Shown: one piece after another, positions 37,401-45,085 of the stretch | How the letters are laid out: every line of letters begins with the position of its first letter | Position numbering within the stretch: the stretch's first letter is position 1 | NCBI RefSeq assembly: GCF_009664975.1 | Contig: NZ_WJXB01000013.1 | Coordinates: 62,001-126,000 of the forward strand | DNA from: Paenibacillus monticola | GTDB taxonomy: Bacteria; Bacillota; Bacilli; Paenibacillales; Paenibacillaceae | Direction of reading: 5' to 3' | DNA length: 64,000 nucleotides | Notes under the pieces: model-generated | What the model saw: only the letters and a program-made list of their open reading frames with translations | Told to the model about the DNA's origin: nothing | Database searches by the model: none | Translations under genes and position numbers: made by a program

Positions 37401-37944
37401 TATTGGCAGCATACAAACCTGTCGATGAATCTACAGCTCCTGGATTCGTGATATTAAGTTTGAAATATCTCGCTGTAACTGGTGCCTCCAGATCATGAGT
37501 TGTTGTGCCATAAGTATTATTGGTAACAGTAACTACAGGTGTCCATGACACATCGTCATTGCTGGTTTCAATGGTGAAATCCCGGGTATTGTTACTATCT
37601 GGCGCTCCCGCCGCACCCGCATGAGCTAGTACAAACTGGTGTACCGTAGCTTCGGCACCCGTATCAATCTTCAACCAATAGGGGTTCTCTTCAGTAGGCA
37701 TATTCGAATTTCCCTCGTAGGCCCATTTACTACTTGCTATATTACCGTCAATGGCTTGGGATGGGGCATAGGTCTCAGACACGTAACCATTCGCAGTTGC
37801 AGTTACGCCAGCCGCAGCAAAAACGTTCGTATACACAGTCTCTGCATTAGCCGGCTGGGCCGGAACATAACCTGCAGAGAACAACGACGTCAAAAGTACG
37901 ACTGTTGCCAGCACACGGGTTGTCAGTGCGTTACTCCTTTTCAC
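34495..37944 (-). CDS. Secreted multidomain metallophosphoesterase (purple acid phosphatase type)
   Basis: 1149 residues. Signal peptide (about 1-34); F5/8 type C domain (about 45-190); PA14 domain (about 200-345); a fibronectin-like N-terminal phosphatase domain (about 450-565); a calcineurin-like phosphatase core (about 570-830) with metal motifs YMTDSQ, VMTGDQVD, GNHEGP, FHKAIYSLGNH and QGHDHTF; an Fn3 domain (about 865-950); and a C-terminal module shared with the GH92 protein. The sugar-binding modules point to phosphorylated glycans as substrate. First gene of the three-gene exported unit; phosphatase plus alpha-mannosidase would suit phosphomannan. Confidence 0.9.
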   Translation of the reverse strand: MKRSNALTTRVLATVVLLTSLFSAGYVPAQPANAETVYTNVFAAAGVTATANGYVSETYAPSQAIDGNIASSKWAYEGNSNMPTEENPYWLKIDTGAEATVHQFVLAHAGAAGAPDSNNTRDFTIETSNDDVSWTPVVTVTNNTYGTTTHDLEAPVTARYFKLNITNPGAVDSSTGLYAANIYEFQAYGYSEPENTDIAVQGQGLLGEYYTGNSDFGFGDYKATTIDPQINFTNLDPVLQSWTGSQDHANARWTGQIMAPQTDAYTFHIIGDNGFRLWIDDKLVIDHWVNDWDKELASNSISLEGGKKYNFKIEYFEDMGGSNLYLRWSTPSMTKEIVPSTAFYLPKEYTGPVAGSVLQRGSSIMLAMASPLKELPATLQDHLTVTADNQPIQVQSVELGVDPSVLILNLATPITSSQNVHVSYDGQAGLQFANETAIGSFRINPVNDVADYSPIAIAMSFNGSAKTNRSFAWYTAYEKPENAPTNIIESIVEVVPADQEFGSSGTIRFTGKPEETKVLNLNITSSTKGSFISHKVLVDGLTPGTAYKYRVGNEGNWSKAGSFTTEADNEKNYEFLYMTDSQGSNTQDYIVWANTLKQGLEHYPNSKFLVMTGDQVDAGSLESQWLDYFGKPQDMLMNLPLMAAVGNHEGPYNDNYYYHFNYPNDSIQNPLPPGSVYSYDYGDAHIMVLNTMDIGWDDRQKESFRQQIEWLKKEVAKTDKKWKVVAFHKAIYSLGNHAKDSDILEMRQTLYPVFDELGIDVVLQGHDHTFMRSFQMYNNKPVADVKTDESGNALNPAGTLYMINNSAGTKYYDLQENVDRYYAAVYEQPKVPIYSGIRMTENSFTIDSYKSGQATPFDTYSIVRNDDKPQPVEQLVANKATDGKTVLSWNKPQDISTEDGVRGFRIYEVNGKMGANWSVYVPAAEGQENYQYHVETTVAENYEFAVKAVDKRDNSAASIVGTIPVAPTGPVVDDGHNIFGWTNVPGYSKLSDYEYSVDGGEKWLPVTKNPQPLEDYDYPVGSVMVRVTADEASGIAAGLPLVSDKPFTVNNINSAYSLTGQIKRTNQIQVDVTVEQLAEYSGVAYVVFELLKGDTPILMNAVPLKQGKLTISQYFNETETDYKVKVFVLNQFNNDLITPVQLAKPILLQ

Positions 37945-38410
37945 CTCTTTATTCCTCCTAATGAATGTATTGATTTCATTAGAACAATATAGGGTTTAAA
38001 CCGAATTCATTCAATTCATGCACTGTAAATTCAAATCAATTCTATGTTAATTCGTGAGAGGGATTCTCGTCTTCGCTGTAGATTTCTTTTAGTTTGAAGC
38101 CCCTTCATAATCTCATATCTGATTATATATGTAAGAAGATGTAGAATTTTAGGGGGATGTTCCTGCCTTGCATTAACTCTTGAATATTCAATAAAAGTCG
38201 GTCATGCCAACAATGATATCGCTTAACCAAGATTCTCAAGTGAACAATCTACTAGCAAAAAGTTGAGCCTTGTTCATTTGTTAGCTCAGTGTATAAATCA
38301 GTCGTTTATTCCCTATTAATGGATGAATAAATATTCATAAAAATGATATTATTTTTGTGTTTTCAATGTTTTAAAATGAATTTTCGCTAATTTGTCAGTA
38401 AAATAAGTAA
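37945..38410. other. Intergenic leader region before the phosphoesterase unit
   Basis: About 470 AT-rich bases with no open frame of gene-like quality and no promoter, riboswitch or repeat that I can identify with confidence. It should contain the promoter of the phosphoesterase-SLH-GH92 unit. Confidence 0.4.
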
Positions 38411-38470
38411 AAAAAGAAAGGGTATGAAGAAAAAGGATTTCTCCTTCTCCTCAGACACTTTCTTCATATG
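38411..38470 (-). terminator. Terminator after bshB2
   Basis: On the minus strand TATGAAGAAA pairs with TTTCTTCATA, with an inner AAGGAGAAAT/ATTTCTCCTT-type pairing, then CCCTTTCTTTTTTT. Confidence 0.75.
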
Positions 38471-38485
38471 GATCTATTTACTTCG

Positions 38486-39232
38486 CTAGTGCTGCGCGAC
38501 GCAGGTCGCCACAAACAAATCATCCTGCTCCTGCTCCTGCTCCTGTACCCTAGCCGCTTCACTGCCTTTCAAGAAATACTCATATCTCCCGAATCTCGCC
38601 AACGCTTCCTGATCATTCTGCCATACCCACTCATCAATTTCAGTCTGGCAACGGTGATCCCGAAACGCAGCCAGTTTGGCTTCCAAATGGGCAAACACAT
38701 CAACTTTGACAACATCCTGCCGAGTATAACCGAATCCTTCCGGGTGCTCCATCGTATCGCCATAACTGATGAAATATAAAGACTCTCTGCGTCCAGTGAT
38801 CTCCGCAGCGGCAGTCGTCGCTTTTCCAATCGCGCAATGATCCGGATGTCCGCCGAGCAACTCATGAAAAGTAAGGATAACATCGGGATTCACTTCGTTG
38901 ATAAGGTCTGCAATCCTGTTGGTTAATTGGATTTCATCTACAAACTCCACGGTTTTATCGCGGATATCGAAAAAAATAAGTTGCTGGATGCCCAAGCTAT
39001 CACAGGCGCGGCGTAATTCCTGTTCGCGAATGGCCGGCATCGTTTCCCGGTTGATGTAAACCGGATTACCCATGCGGCGTCCCATTTCACCCCGAGTCGC
39101 GCTCACCAGCGTAATGTCGACCCCTTCGCTGGCATATTTCGCAAGTGTGCCTCCGCAGATAAAAGTCTCATCATCCGGGTGGGCAAACACGGCCAGCAGC
39201 TTCCGTGAGGGTTCTTTATTGGTCTTATTCAT
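38486..39232 (-). CDS. bshB2: BshB2-type deacetylase (bacillithiol biosynthesis, PIG-L family)
   Basis: 248 residues. Zinc-site motifs of LmbE/PIG-L deacetylases: AVFAHPDDETFICGGTLA (about 15-32) and HELLGGHPDHCAIGKA (about 123-138). The enzyme removes the acetyl group from GlcNAc-malate in bacillithiol synthesis or acts on bacillithiol conjugates. The pairing with yojF next door matches B. subtilis yojF-yojG(bshB2). The C-terminal tail QEQEQEQDD is encoded by a CCTGCT hexamer repeat (38524-38545). Start overlaps the yojF stop by four bases. Confidence 0.9.
   Translation of the reverse strand: MNKTNKEPSRKLLAVFAHPDDETFICGGTLAKYASEGVDITLVSATRGEMGRRMGNPVYINRETMPAIREQELRRACDSLGIQQLIFFDIRDKTVEFVDEIQLTNRIADLINEVNPDVILTFHELLGGHPDHCAIGKATTAAAEITGRRESLYFISYGDTMEHPEGFGYTRQDVVKVDVFAHLEAKLAAFRDHRCQTEIDEWVWQNDQEALARFGRYEYFLKGSEAARVQEQEQEQDDLFVATCVAQH
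38524..38545. repeat. Hexanucleotide tandem repeat inside bshB2
   Basis: CCTGCT repeated three times plus a partial unit, encoding alternating Gln-Glu near the C-terminus. Gain or loss of units keeps the frame and only alters tail length. Confidence 0.8.
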
Positions 39233-39540
39233 TCCGGAAACGGCTCCTTTCCCAAGTGCAGGGCGACGTTCATCCGTCCCTTATCGTCATACCCTGCTAA
39301 CAACAGGCGAGCATGACCATCCTTTTCATAATGCGTGAGAGCTTCCATCCGCAGCCAGCCCAACTCATCGAACCGCAGAGCTACCCGAAATGAATCTTCC
39401 CCGGCAATAAAGGCTTCGGTAACCTTAACCTTGAAATTGCGGACGAAGACAAAGGAAGTCGCCTCGCTGTGAATATAGACTTCCTCCCCAACAAAGGCCT
39501 GTAGTTCAGCCTCCACTTGGTTCCTGATTATTAAGTTCAT
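39229..39540 (-). CDS. yojF: YojF (DUF1806) family protein
   Basis: 103 residues, small beta-rich soluble protein with GEEVYIHSEATSFVFVRNFKVKVTEAFIAGEDSFRVALRF, as in DUF1806. It precedes and overlaps bshB2 (four bases), the same order as yojF-yojG in B. subtilis. Function unknown; the conserved pairing suggests a link to thiol metabolism. It follows the GH94 gene by 18 bases and may be cotranscribed with it. Confidence 0.88.
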   Translation of the reverse strand: MNLIIRNQVEAELQAFVGEEVYIHSEATSFVFVRNFKVKVTEAFIAGEDSFRVALRFDELGWLRMEALTHYEKDGHARLLLAGYDDKGRMNVALHLGKEPFPE

Positions 39541-39558
39541 CGTGGTTGATTTCCTTTC

Positions 39559-41949
39559 TTATGCGTTCAGGGACGGAATTTTGACCAGTACGCTATATTC
39601 TGCACCTGCTGTCAAATCCTTGATGATGCCATCCTCAATAAGATTGCCATTGAGATAAACTTCAGTTTTTTCAACGCCTGATTCCCGTTTAATATCGATA
39701 TGCAGTTCAGCACCTCTGAAGGTACGTTTGACCGTAACCTCTTGCCATTCCGAAGGAAGCTGTGGATGGACCTGGATGCCTGCTTCATTCCCTTTTAATC
39801 CAAATAAACCATCGATCAGACAGCGGTACACCCACGGAACCGTGCCTGTGTTGAACAAATGACTGGACCGTCCGGCTGTATTTGGATATTGTCTATAAGC
39901 ACCACGATAATAATTGGGGATAAACACAGGTAACTGGCCCCGTCTGAGAATATCCGCAGCGTCTGGTCCTGGAAGCATTTTGCGCAGTAAACGATACGCA
40001 TCGTCCTGCTCGCCCACTTGGTACAATGCATAGATATAAAAGGCTGCAGCGTGATTATAGACAGCTCCATTTTCAGCCGTTCCCGGGAACTTCTGCGTGA
40101 CACGGCCCACATCCTCCCGCATCGCTGTGTAGGCTGGTGCCAGTTTCTCAACACCATAAGGTGTTTCTAATTGCTCCTCAACCGCCTGCATTAATTTCTT
40201 CTGCTTCACTGGATCGGCCGCACCACACAATAGTGCCCAACCCTGCGGATTAATGAAGATACGACCTTCCTTATCGGTGCTAATGCCAAAGACGACATTG
40301 TCATCCGTTATTCCGCGCGCGTACCATTCGCCATCCCATAAATATTTGTTGATGACCACATTCGTCTCATCCGCGGCCAAGCGAAACTTCTTGCTGGTTT
40401 CCAGTTGTTCACTTTTCCCACAAATATCTGCCCAGATGATAAAGGCATAGGCCGAAGCCATCGTCAGCCAACCGGAAACGCCTTTTCCCTTGTAGCCAAC
40501 CATATTCATCGGGTCACACCAGTCACCTTGATCGATAAAGTTCAAACCCCGTGCATCGCGCGCGCCCATAAGCCAGTCCATCGCCCGATTGATATGTTCA
40601 AATACGGAGGCCACTTCCTCACCATCCGCAAACGGAACTTTTTCATCCAGAATGCTATAGTCATTCGTCTCATCCAAATAGGTACTAAGACAAATAGGCA
40701 GCCAAACGCAATGATCCGTATGAGGAACCTGATTAATATATTTCAACTCCGCCGCCTCATGCAAAATAATACCATCCGGCATGGCACCGCTTGCATTTTG
40801 TTGGCTTAACGCCGTCAGGAATGCTGCTCTAGCCATCTGTGGCTTAATATAGCTCATGCCCATATTATCTTGCAGGTAGTTCCGGGTTTGGGGATCGGTG
40901 GTAAGACGGTTGGTTTGACCATGATAATACATTTGCCGCGGCAGCCAATGGTTCACAAAATTGTCCAGGTCAGCATCCGGAGTCTTGATCTCAATACATC
41001 CTCTGCCTTCCTTTATGTATTCTGCATATTCCCGTTCAGCTTGGACAAAACCATCTTCACCATTGGCATTTCGATCTACGAACAAACTCTGGCGGATCTG
41101 CGCAATCTCTGTCTCGTCTTTAGCTGGACCAAATATAAATCGATAGGCCTGCTCTTCACCTGGCTCCATCTCTAATCTATATTGCAGAACCGCAACCGGA
41201 GATTCATAACGGGATTCCCCTTTGGACAACACTTCGTTCTGGATCGATGACGGTGAGGTAATGCCACCTTCTCCTTCAAAAGCCTCTTGGTTAACTTCCC
41301 AGGCGAAAGGTTCTTGATCTGCTAATAGGAAAGTCTTGTCTTTCAATAGCTTAATCTTAGCGTAGTCCTGATATTTCTGATAAGGCGTAATCGCAGAAGC
41401 TACAATTCCCTGTAACTCTTGCTTATATTCACCCGATTGATTCATCCAAGACATATAACCAATGGTAAAATAGGGATAGATACTTATCTTCCGTTTCGTT
41501 TGCGAAAGATTTGTCACTTTAACCCGCCATAGTTCCATGGCATCCTCTTTAGGCAGACTCAGACTCATTTCTATACCAATACCATCGTTTTCGATCTTCC
41601 AGACTATATTATTTTTGCCTACAGCGAAGGTATATTTATCAGGAAGCGTGCGAACCGGCTCATAGGGGGCAGAGAACACTTTCCCATTCTCTTCATCCTT
41701 CACATATACAAAACGGCCGGGATGATGCGCATAATAAGGCTGTTCCGGTTGCATAAATGTCTTTGCTTCCAAATTCGGCGCATACGAATATTTGGCAGGT
41801 TCCGGCTGCATAAACTGAGCTACAGCATAGCCGCGACAATTCATATGAATCATCATCTTCTCATTCCATAGAAACCCCGAAGCCTTGGGAAGACTGGTTG
41901 GACTCAACAGTTCATAATACTCATTGTCATCAGTTGCTCTTATCATCAT
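39559..41949 (-). CDS. GH94 disaccharide phosphorylase (cellobiose-phosphorylase family)
   Basis: 796 residues, usual GH94 length. N-terminal beta-sandwich (about 1-270), linker helices, then the (alpha/alpha)6 barrel (about 320-720) with NFIDQGDWCDPMNMVGYKGKGVSGWLT (about 475-501, containing the likely catalytic Asp), NPQGWALLCGA, PGTAENGAVYNHAAAFYIYAL and AGRSSHLFNTGTVPWVYR. The enzyme would split a beta-linked disaccharide or sugar acid with phosphate inside the cell, saving ATP. Which disaccharide (cellobiose, cellobionate, laminaribiose) is not decidable by eye. Not next to a sugar transporter. Confidence 0.88.
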   Translation of the reverse strand: MMIRATDDNEYYELLSPTSLPKASGFLWNEKMMIHMNCRGYAVAQFMQPEPAKYSYAPNLEAKTFMQPEQPYYAHHPGRFVYVKDEENGKVFSAPYEPVRTLPDKYTFAVGKNNIVWKIENDGIGIEMSLSLPKEDAMELWRVKVTNLSQTKRKISIYPYFTIGYMSWMNQSGEYKQELQGIVASAITPYQKYQDYAKIKLLKDKTFLLADQEPFAWEVNQEAFEGEGGITSPSSIQNEVLSKGESRYESPVAVLQYRLEMEPGEEQAYRFIFGPAKDETEIAQIRQSLFVDRNANGEDGFVQAEREYAEYIKEGRGCIEIKTPDADLDNFVNHWLPRQMYYHGQTNRLTTDPQTRNYLQDNMGMSYIKPQMARAAFLTALSQQNASGAMPDGIILHEAAELKYINQVPHTDHCVWLPICLSTYLDETNDYSILDEKVPFADGEEVASVFEHINRAMDWLMGARDARGLNFIDQGDWCDPMNMVGYKGKGVSGWLTMASAYAFIIWADICGKSEQLETSKKFRLAADETNVVINKYLWDGEWYARGITDDNVVFGISTDKEGRIFINPQGWALLCGAADPVKQKKLMQAVEEQLETPYGVEKLAPAYTAMREDVGRVTQKFPGTAENGAVYNHAAAFYIYALYQVGEQDDAYRLLRKMLPGPDAADILRRGQLPVFIPNYYRGAYRQYPNTAGRSSHLFNTGTVPWVYRCLIDGLFGLKGNEAGIQVHPQLPSEWQEVTVKRTFRGAELHIDIKRESGVEKTEVYLNGNLIEDGIIKDLTAGAEYSVLVKIPSLNA

Positions 41950-42054
41950 CGTGCCTCTCTTTCTTCATTTAACTAATCATCTTTGAATTATACCTTATCT
42001 CCACTATGACTGTCATAGCCAAGGTAGATAATTCATCGAAAAGGAGTGACAAAT

Positions 42055-42633
42055 ATGATCATCATCCCCATCATTCCGTGGCTGATCTCCAGTGTGTTCT
42101 TCTTATCTATGCTGTCCATTGTGGCTGTCAGTTGGAAGAATGGAATATCGCCGATGCCCACATCAAGACCTGTACGGAAGGCGGTTATACAAGAGGTGAA
42201 CCGGATTCCCGGATACGTAAACGTTGTAGAGGCCGGCTCCGGCTGGGGAACGCTGGGTCTGGATGTCATTCGCCATTGTTCAGGAAAAAGGCTGATTGGT
42301 ATTGAGAATTCCACCATCCCCTTATGGTCTTCCCAACTGCTAGCTATGTTTAGTACACGTTGGCTGCAAGCAGCGAATGGTAAGGATAAGCTCCACGGAA
42401 GGCTTCGTTACCTACGTGGGAATATCTACAGCAGCTCATACAGTCATGCAGATATCGTCCTCTGTTATTTGTTCCCTGGAGCGATGAAGCAGCTGGTGGA
42501 CAAGTTCAAGCATGAACTGCTGCCGGGCGCGGTAGTCATCAGCGTCTGCTTTACCCTTCCCGGCATGACGCCTGTCCGCACAGTAACTTGTAAAGATACC
42601 CTGCGGACCAAGGTGTATGTGTACGCTTTTTAG
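42055..42633 (+). CDS. Membrane-anchored class I SAM-dependent methyltransferase
   Basis: 192 residues from ATG 42055 (AAGGAG eight bases upstream). An N-terminal membrane helix (IIIPIIPWLISSVFFLSMLSIVAVSW) is followed by a short Rossmann-type domain with the SAM loop VVEAGSGWGTLGLDVIRHC (about 55-73), motif GIENS and a DIVLCYLFPGAM strand (about 130-141). Shorter than most methyltransferases. The substrate is unknown; similar short anchored enzymes in Bacillales are unassigned. Divergent from the GH94 gene. Confidence 0.8.
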   Translation: MIIIPIIPWLISSVFFLSMLSIVAVSWKNGISPMPTSRPVRKAVIQEVNRIPGYVNVVEAGSGWGTLGLDVIRHCSGKRLIGIENSTIPLWSSQLLAMFSTRWLQAANGKDKLHGRLRYLRGNIYSSSYSHADIVLCYLFPGAMKQLVDKFKHELLPGAVVISVCFTLPGMTPVRTVTCKDTLRTKVYVYAF

Positions 42634-42694
42634 AAGGCCCTACACCAAAGTATGTAGTTGACAAATGGAATCGGATTTAGGGCACGGTAAATAT

Positions 42695-42860
42695 TAAAAA
42701 ACACTTGCGTATCCCGTATGCTGAAAAGCGCCACCCCTTCAGCAAAGCGAGGATACTCAAGTGCAAAGTGATTATATCAATTTATTGTTAGGTCTCTTTA
42801 TTCTGTACAGTGCACTACATAATAATATAAAAAAGTCGCTTCTCAGCGACTATTGTTGAG
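42695..42860 (+). other. Possible remnant of a transposable element start
   Basis: CACTTGCGTATCC and GGATACTCAAGTG form an imperfect inverted pair just before GTGCAAAGTGATTATATCAA, whose reading VQSDYINLLLGL resembles the beginning of ISL3-type transposases from memory. The frame ends after 26 residues. A small hairpin AGTCGCT/AGCGACT follows (42834-42851). No terminal repeats or target duplication found. Weak evidence. Confidence 0.25.
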
Positions 42861-42931
42861 CGTGAATATTAATAATGGCTAGTGGTTGTACGTATATCCT
42901 GTTTCGAGTATCAATTCACCCTAAGCTTCTT

Positions 42932-43312
42932 CTACCTCAAACGGTACTGTTCAAGAATGGAAGGAATATCGGTTACATGATCCGCTTTGTAGAGATCATA
43001 GGTTGACATTAAAACATCGTAATATTCGATAATCCATTCATCTGAGCTATACCCTTGCAATATAAAAACCTGGTCACGCTCGTCTCCATCCACAATACCT
43101 ATCTGTCGGCCTTTCAATTCTCCAACCTCTGAACCAAACAATGAATAAGTAACCTCGCCTCTTTTAAGTATAACAGTAGATTGCGCAATATTCGTTATTC
43201 GCGAAAAACGTTCATAAGGCTCCGAATGAGAATCCGTCAAAAATAAAGATTTAATCATAAAGAATCCCATCACTATTACAATAACAGAGAGAGCAATGAG
43301 CATTTTTTTCAT
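42932..43312 (-). CDS. Small membrane-anchored protein of unknown function (protease cassette)
   Basis: 126 residues from ATG 43310-43312, chosen because GGGGA lies upstream; the frame is open further upstream but overlaps the previous gene. N-terminal membrane helix (LIALSVIVIVMGFFMIKSLFL) then an extracytoplasmic domain. The segment GRQIGIVDGDERDQVFILQGYSSDEWI matches GKQIGVTDEKQQVYEITGLDSDSWI in the protein at 44453, so the two share a domain. No known family recognised. Last gene of the four-gene cassette. Confidence 0.75.
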   Translation of the reverse strand: MKKMLIALSVIVIVMGFFMIKSLFLTDSHSEPYERFSRITNIAQSTVILKRGEVTYSLFGSEVGELKGRQIGIVDGDERDQVFILQGYSSDEWIIEYYDVLMSTYDLYKADHVTDIPSILEQYRLR

Positions 43313-43412
43313 TTCATGTCCCCTTTGCCTAAAAGGTATGGCTAGTGCAACAAAGCAATGAGCCGTGTTAGTTCCTTGGCTCATTGCTTGATCTTTAGGC
43401 TCACATAAAAAA

Positions 43413-44402
43413 TTAATTGTGCGTGTGTGCTTCTTCTGTATGCCCAATCCCAGTAAACCAGGAGCAGCTGATGTGGCCGCCTTTACTATTCCCATTACGC
43501 ATGGTGGACTGCCCATTACAGTATATATTTCCAGAAGTACTATTATCCTCAGATCCTATAGCTTCATCAACACAATAAATACTATTTTTATACATTGAGA
43601 GTTGGCTATTTTGAATAGCCATTACACCAAGTTTCACTGATACAGAGCAGTCGGAGTTTTGAAGAGCAAACTGAACTTGTGTAACTGAATTCAAGTTCAT
43701 GTCATGCTTATTGCAGCCAACAATATTTTTATTTTTGAAAACCTTGGATCTGCCAACACCTGCTCCAAAATATCCGCCGACAGGTATTTGGGAGTAAGTA
43801 GTTATCCCTTGTGCCTCTGCCTGCATGTCTGTCCCCATCTGTTGAATTCCTTGAGCAAACTCTTCAAAGCTTTTTACAATTTTAATATCAGTGCTTTGTG
43901 AATCCTGACTTTGTAGATTTACATCAACACTAGTAATCTCGGTATTTTCTCTTGTCAATTGGACGTTAACTTGTTTTTGAGACTGTATAGGGATTGCATA
44001 ATATCCATCCTGATCGGTACTGTACTCTACACCGTCAACGACAACTTCTGCATTTCGATGAGGCATATTTAAATCATATGTTCCGTCAGGCTGTAGTATA
44101 AAGTAACTATCTGTATCCTCAGCCTCAGCAGTTTGAAGCATAGAAATAAGGTATTCTGTCTTGTCACTATCGCTGGATTCACTAATTAAGCCTTTAATGT
44201 ATTCGGCTCCTATTCTTTTAGCATCTCTTAAGGAATTTTTGTATGAATCCGCCTCTTCAGGAGTAAACTTAACCGTTAGAACCACTTGTCCTTTTACGGA
44301 TGTATTATTAGTTCCGGCTGCAGAAGCATATGGGGCAATTGCGAGGCTTAGAATAACAGAAAGAGTACAAAAATATTTTATGAGAGCTTTTGATTTACTC
44401 AT
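43413..44402 (-). CDS. Secreted protein of unknown function (protease cassette)
   Basis: 329 residues. Signal peptide (about 1-29, ending ASAAG). The N-terminal region includes a carboxypeptidase-regulatory-like beta segment (NAEVVVDGVEYSTDQDGYYAIPI, about 117-139). The C-terminal 110 residues hold six Cys (NIVGCNKHD, NSDCSVSV, IYCVDEA, IYCNGQ, ISCSWF) and a His-rich end TEEAHTHN, suggesting disulfides or metal binding. Two basic sites before the C-terminal domain (VGRSKVFKNKN) could be cut by the adjacent protease. No family recognised. Confidence 0.8.
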   Translation of the reverse strand: MSKSKALIKYFCTLSVILSLAIAPYASAAGTNNTSVKGQVVLTVKFTPEEADSYKNSLRDAKRIGAEYIKGLISESSDSDKTEYLISMLQTAEAEDTDSYFILQPDGTYDLNMPHRNAEVVVDGVEYSTDQDGYYAIPIQSQKQVNVQLTRENTEITSVDVNLQSQDSQSTDIKIVKSFEEFAQGIQQMGTDMQAEAQGITTYSQIPVGGYFGAGVGRSKVFKNKNIVGCNKHDMNLNSVTQVQFALQNSDCSVSVKLGVMAIQNSQLSMYKNSIYCVDEAIGSEDNSTSGNIYCNGQSTMRNGNSKGGHISCSWFTGIGHTEEAHTHN

Positions 44403-44452
44403 TTGAATTTCCTCCTTGGTTTTATATTACTACATCATTTGTACATTATTTG

Positions 44453-45082
44453 CTACATAATTTGCTTCATTAATTCATGTCCTATCTTCCATGTCGTTTG
44501 AGTACCAGACTCCAATAGAAAACAATATCCATTCGATTCATCGTGTAACAGATATAATATAAAATATATGCCTGGGTAGTCCTCAGAATACAAATTCACC
44601 TGTTTTATAGAAGAAATTTGTTCGGTGTCCGGCGTTTTTACAAGATTCTCATCCTTCATATCAGACAATATACGTTCGATTATATCTTTCTGTGAAATGA
44701 TAACTTGCTTACCGCCTAAAGCCCCCTCATCCTTTATAAGTAACTTATTGGCTTTAAATTTCTCTGGTATTAGATAGGGAGTCTTTGTTTCACGGAATAC
44801 GGACTCGATGCCATCAGTGCGTGAGCAGATCCAACTGTCAGAGTCTAACCCAGTGATTTCGTATACTTGTTGTTTTTCATCTGTGACACCTATCTGTTTC
44901 CCAAGATTAATTGCAGCCAGATTATTGGTCTGTCTTATGTATCTTTTATCTCCCTGATACAAACCCTCATCAATGACAAAGTACTTAAGCGATCTATCAT
45001 GATTAGAAAAGTATAGTACAGACCCAGTTGTTACAAGAATTATTGCTGCTAATACAAGCCAAACGTAGACTTTCTTTGACAT
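44453..45082 (-). CDS. Membrane-anchored protein of unknown function (protease cassette)
   Basis: 209 residues. One N-terminal membrane helix (VYVWLVLAAIILVTTGSVLYF) and an extracytoplasmic part. Residues about 55-90 match the small protein at 42932 (GKQIGVTDxxQVYEITGLDSDSWI). The rest is unassigned. It starts three bases before the protease gene ends, so the two are translated together. Confidence 0.8.
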   Translation of the reverse strand: MSKKVYVWLVLAAIILVTTGSVLYFSNHDRSLKYFVIDEGLYQGDKRYIRQTNNLAAINLGKQIGVTDEKQQVYEITGLDSDSWICSRTDGIESVFRETKTPYLIPEKFKANKLLIKDEGALGGKQVIISQKDIIERILSDMKDENLVKTPDTEQISSIKQVNLYSEDYPGIYFILYLLHDESNGYCFLLESGTQTTWKIGHELMKQIM

Positions 45083-45085
45083 TTC

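Noticed and set aside
42932..43516. Longer 194-residue version of the last gene of the protease cassette
   Set aside because: The extra N-terminus overlaps the previous gene and lacks a signal or ribosome site, while MKKM at 43312 has both a membrane helix and a ribosome site.
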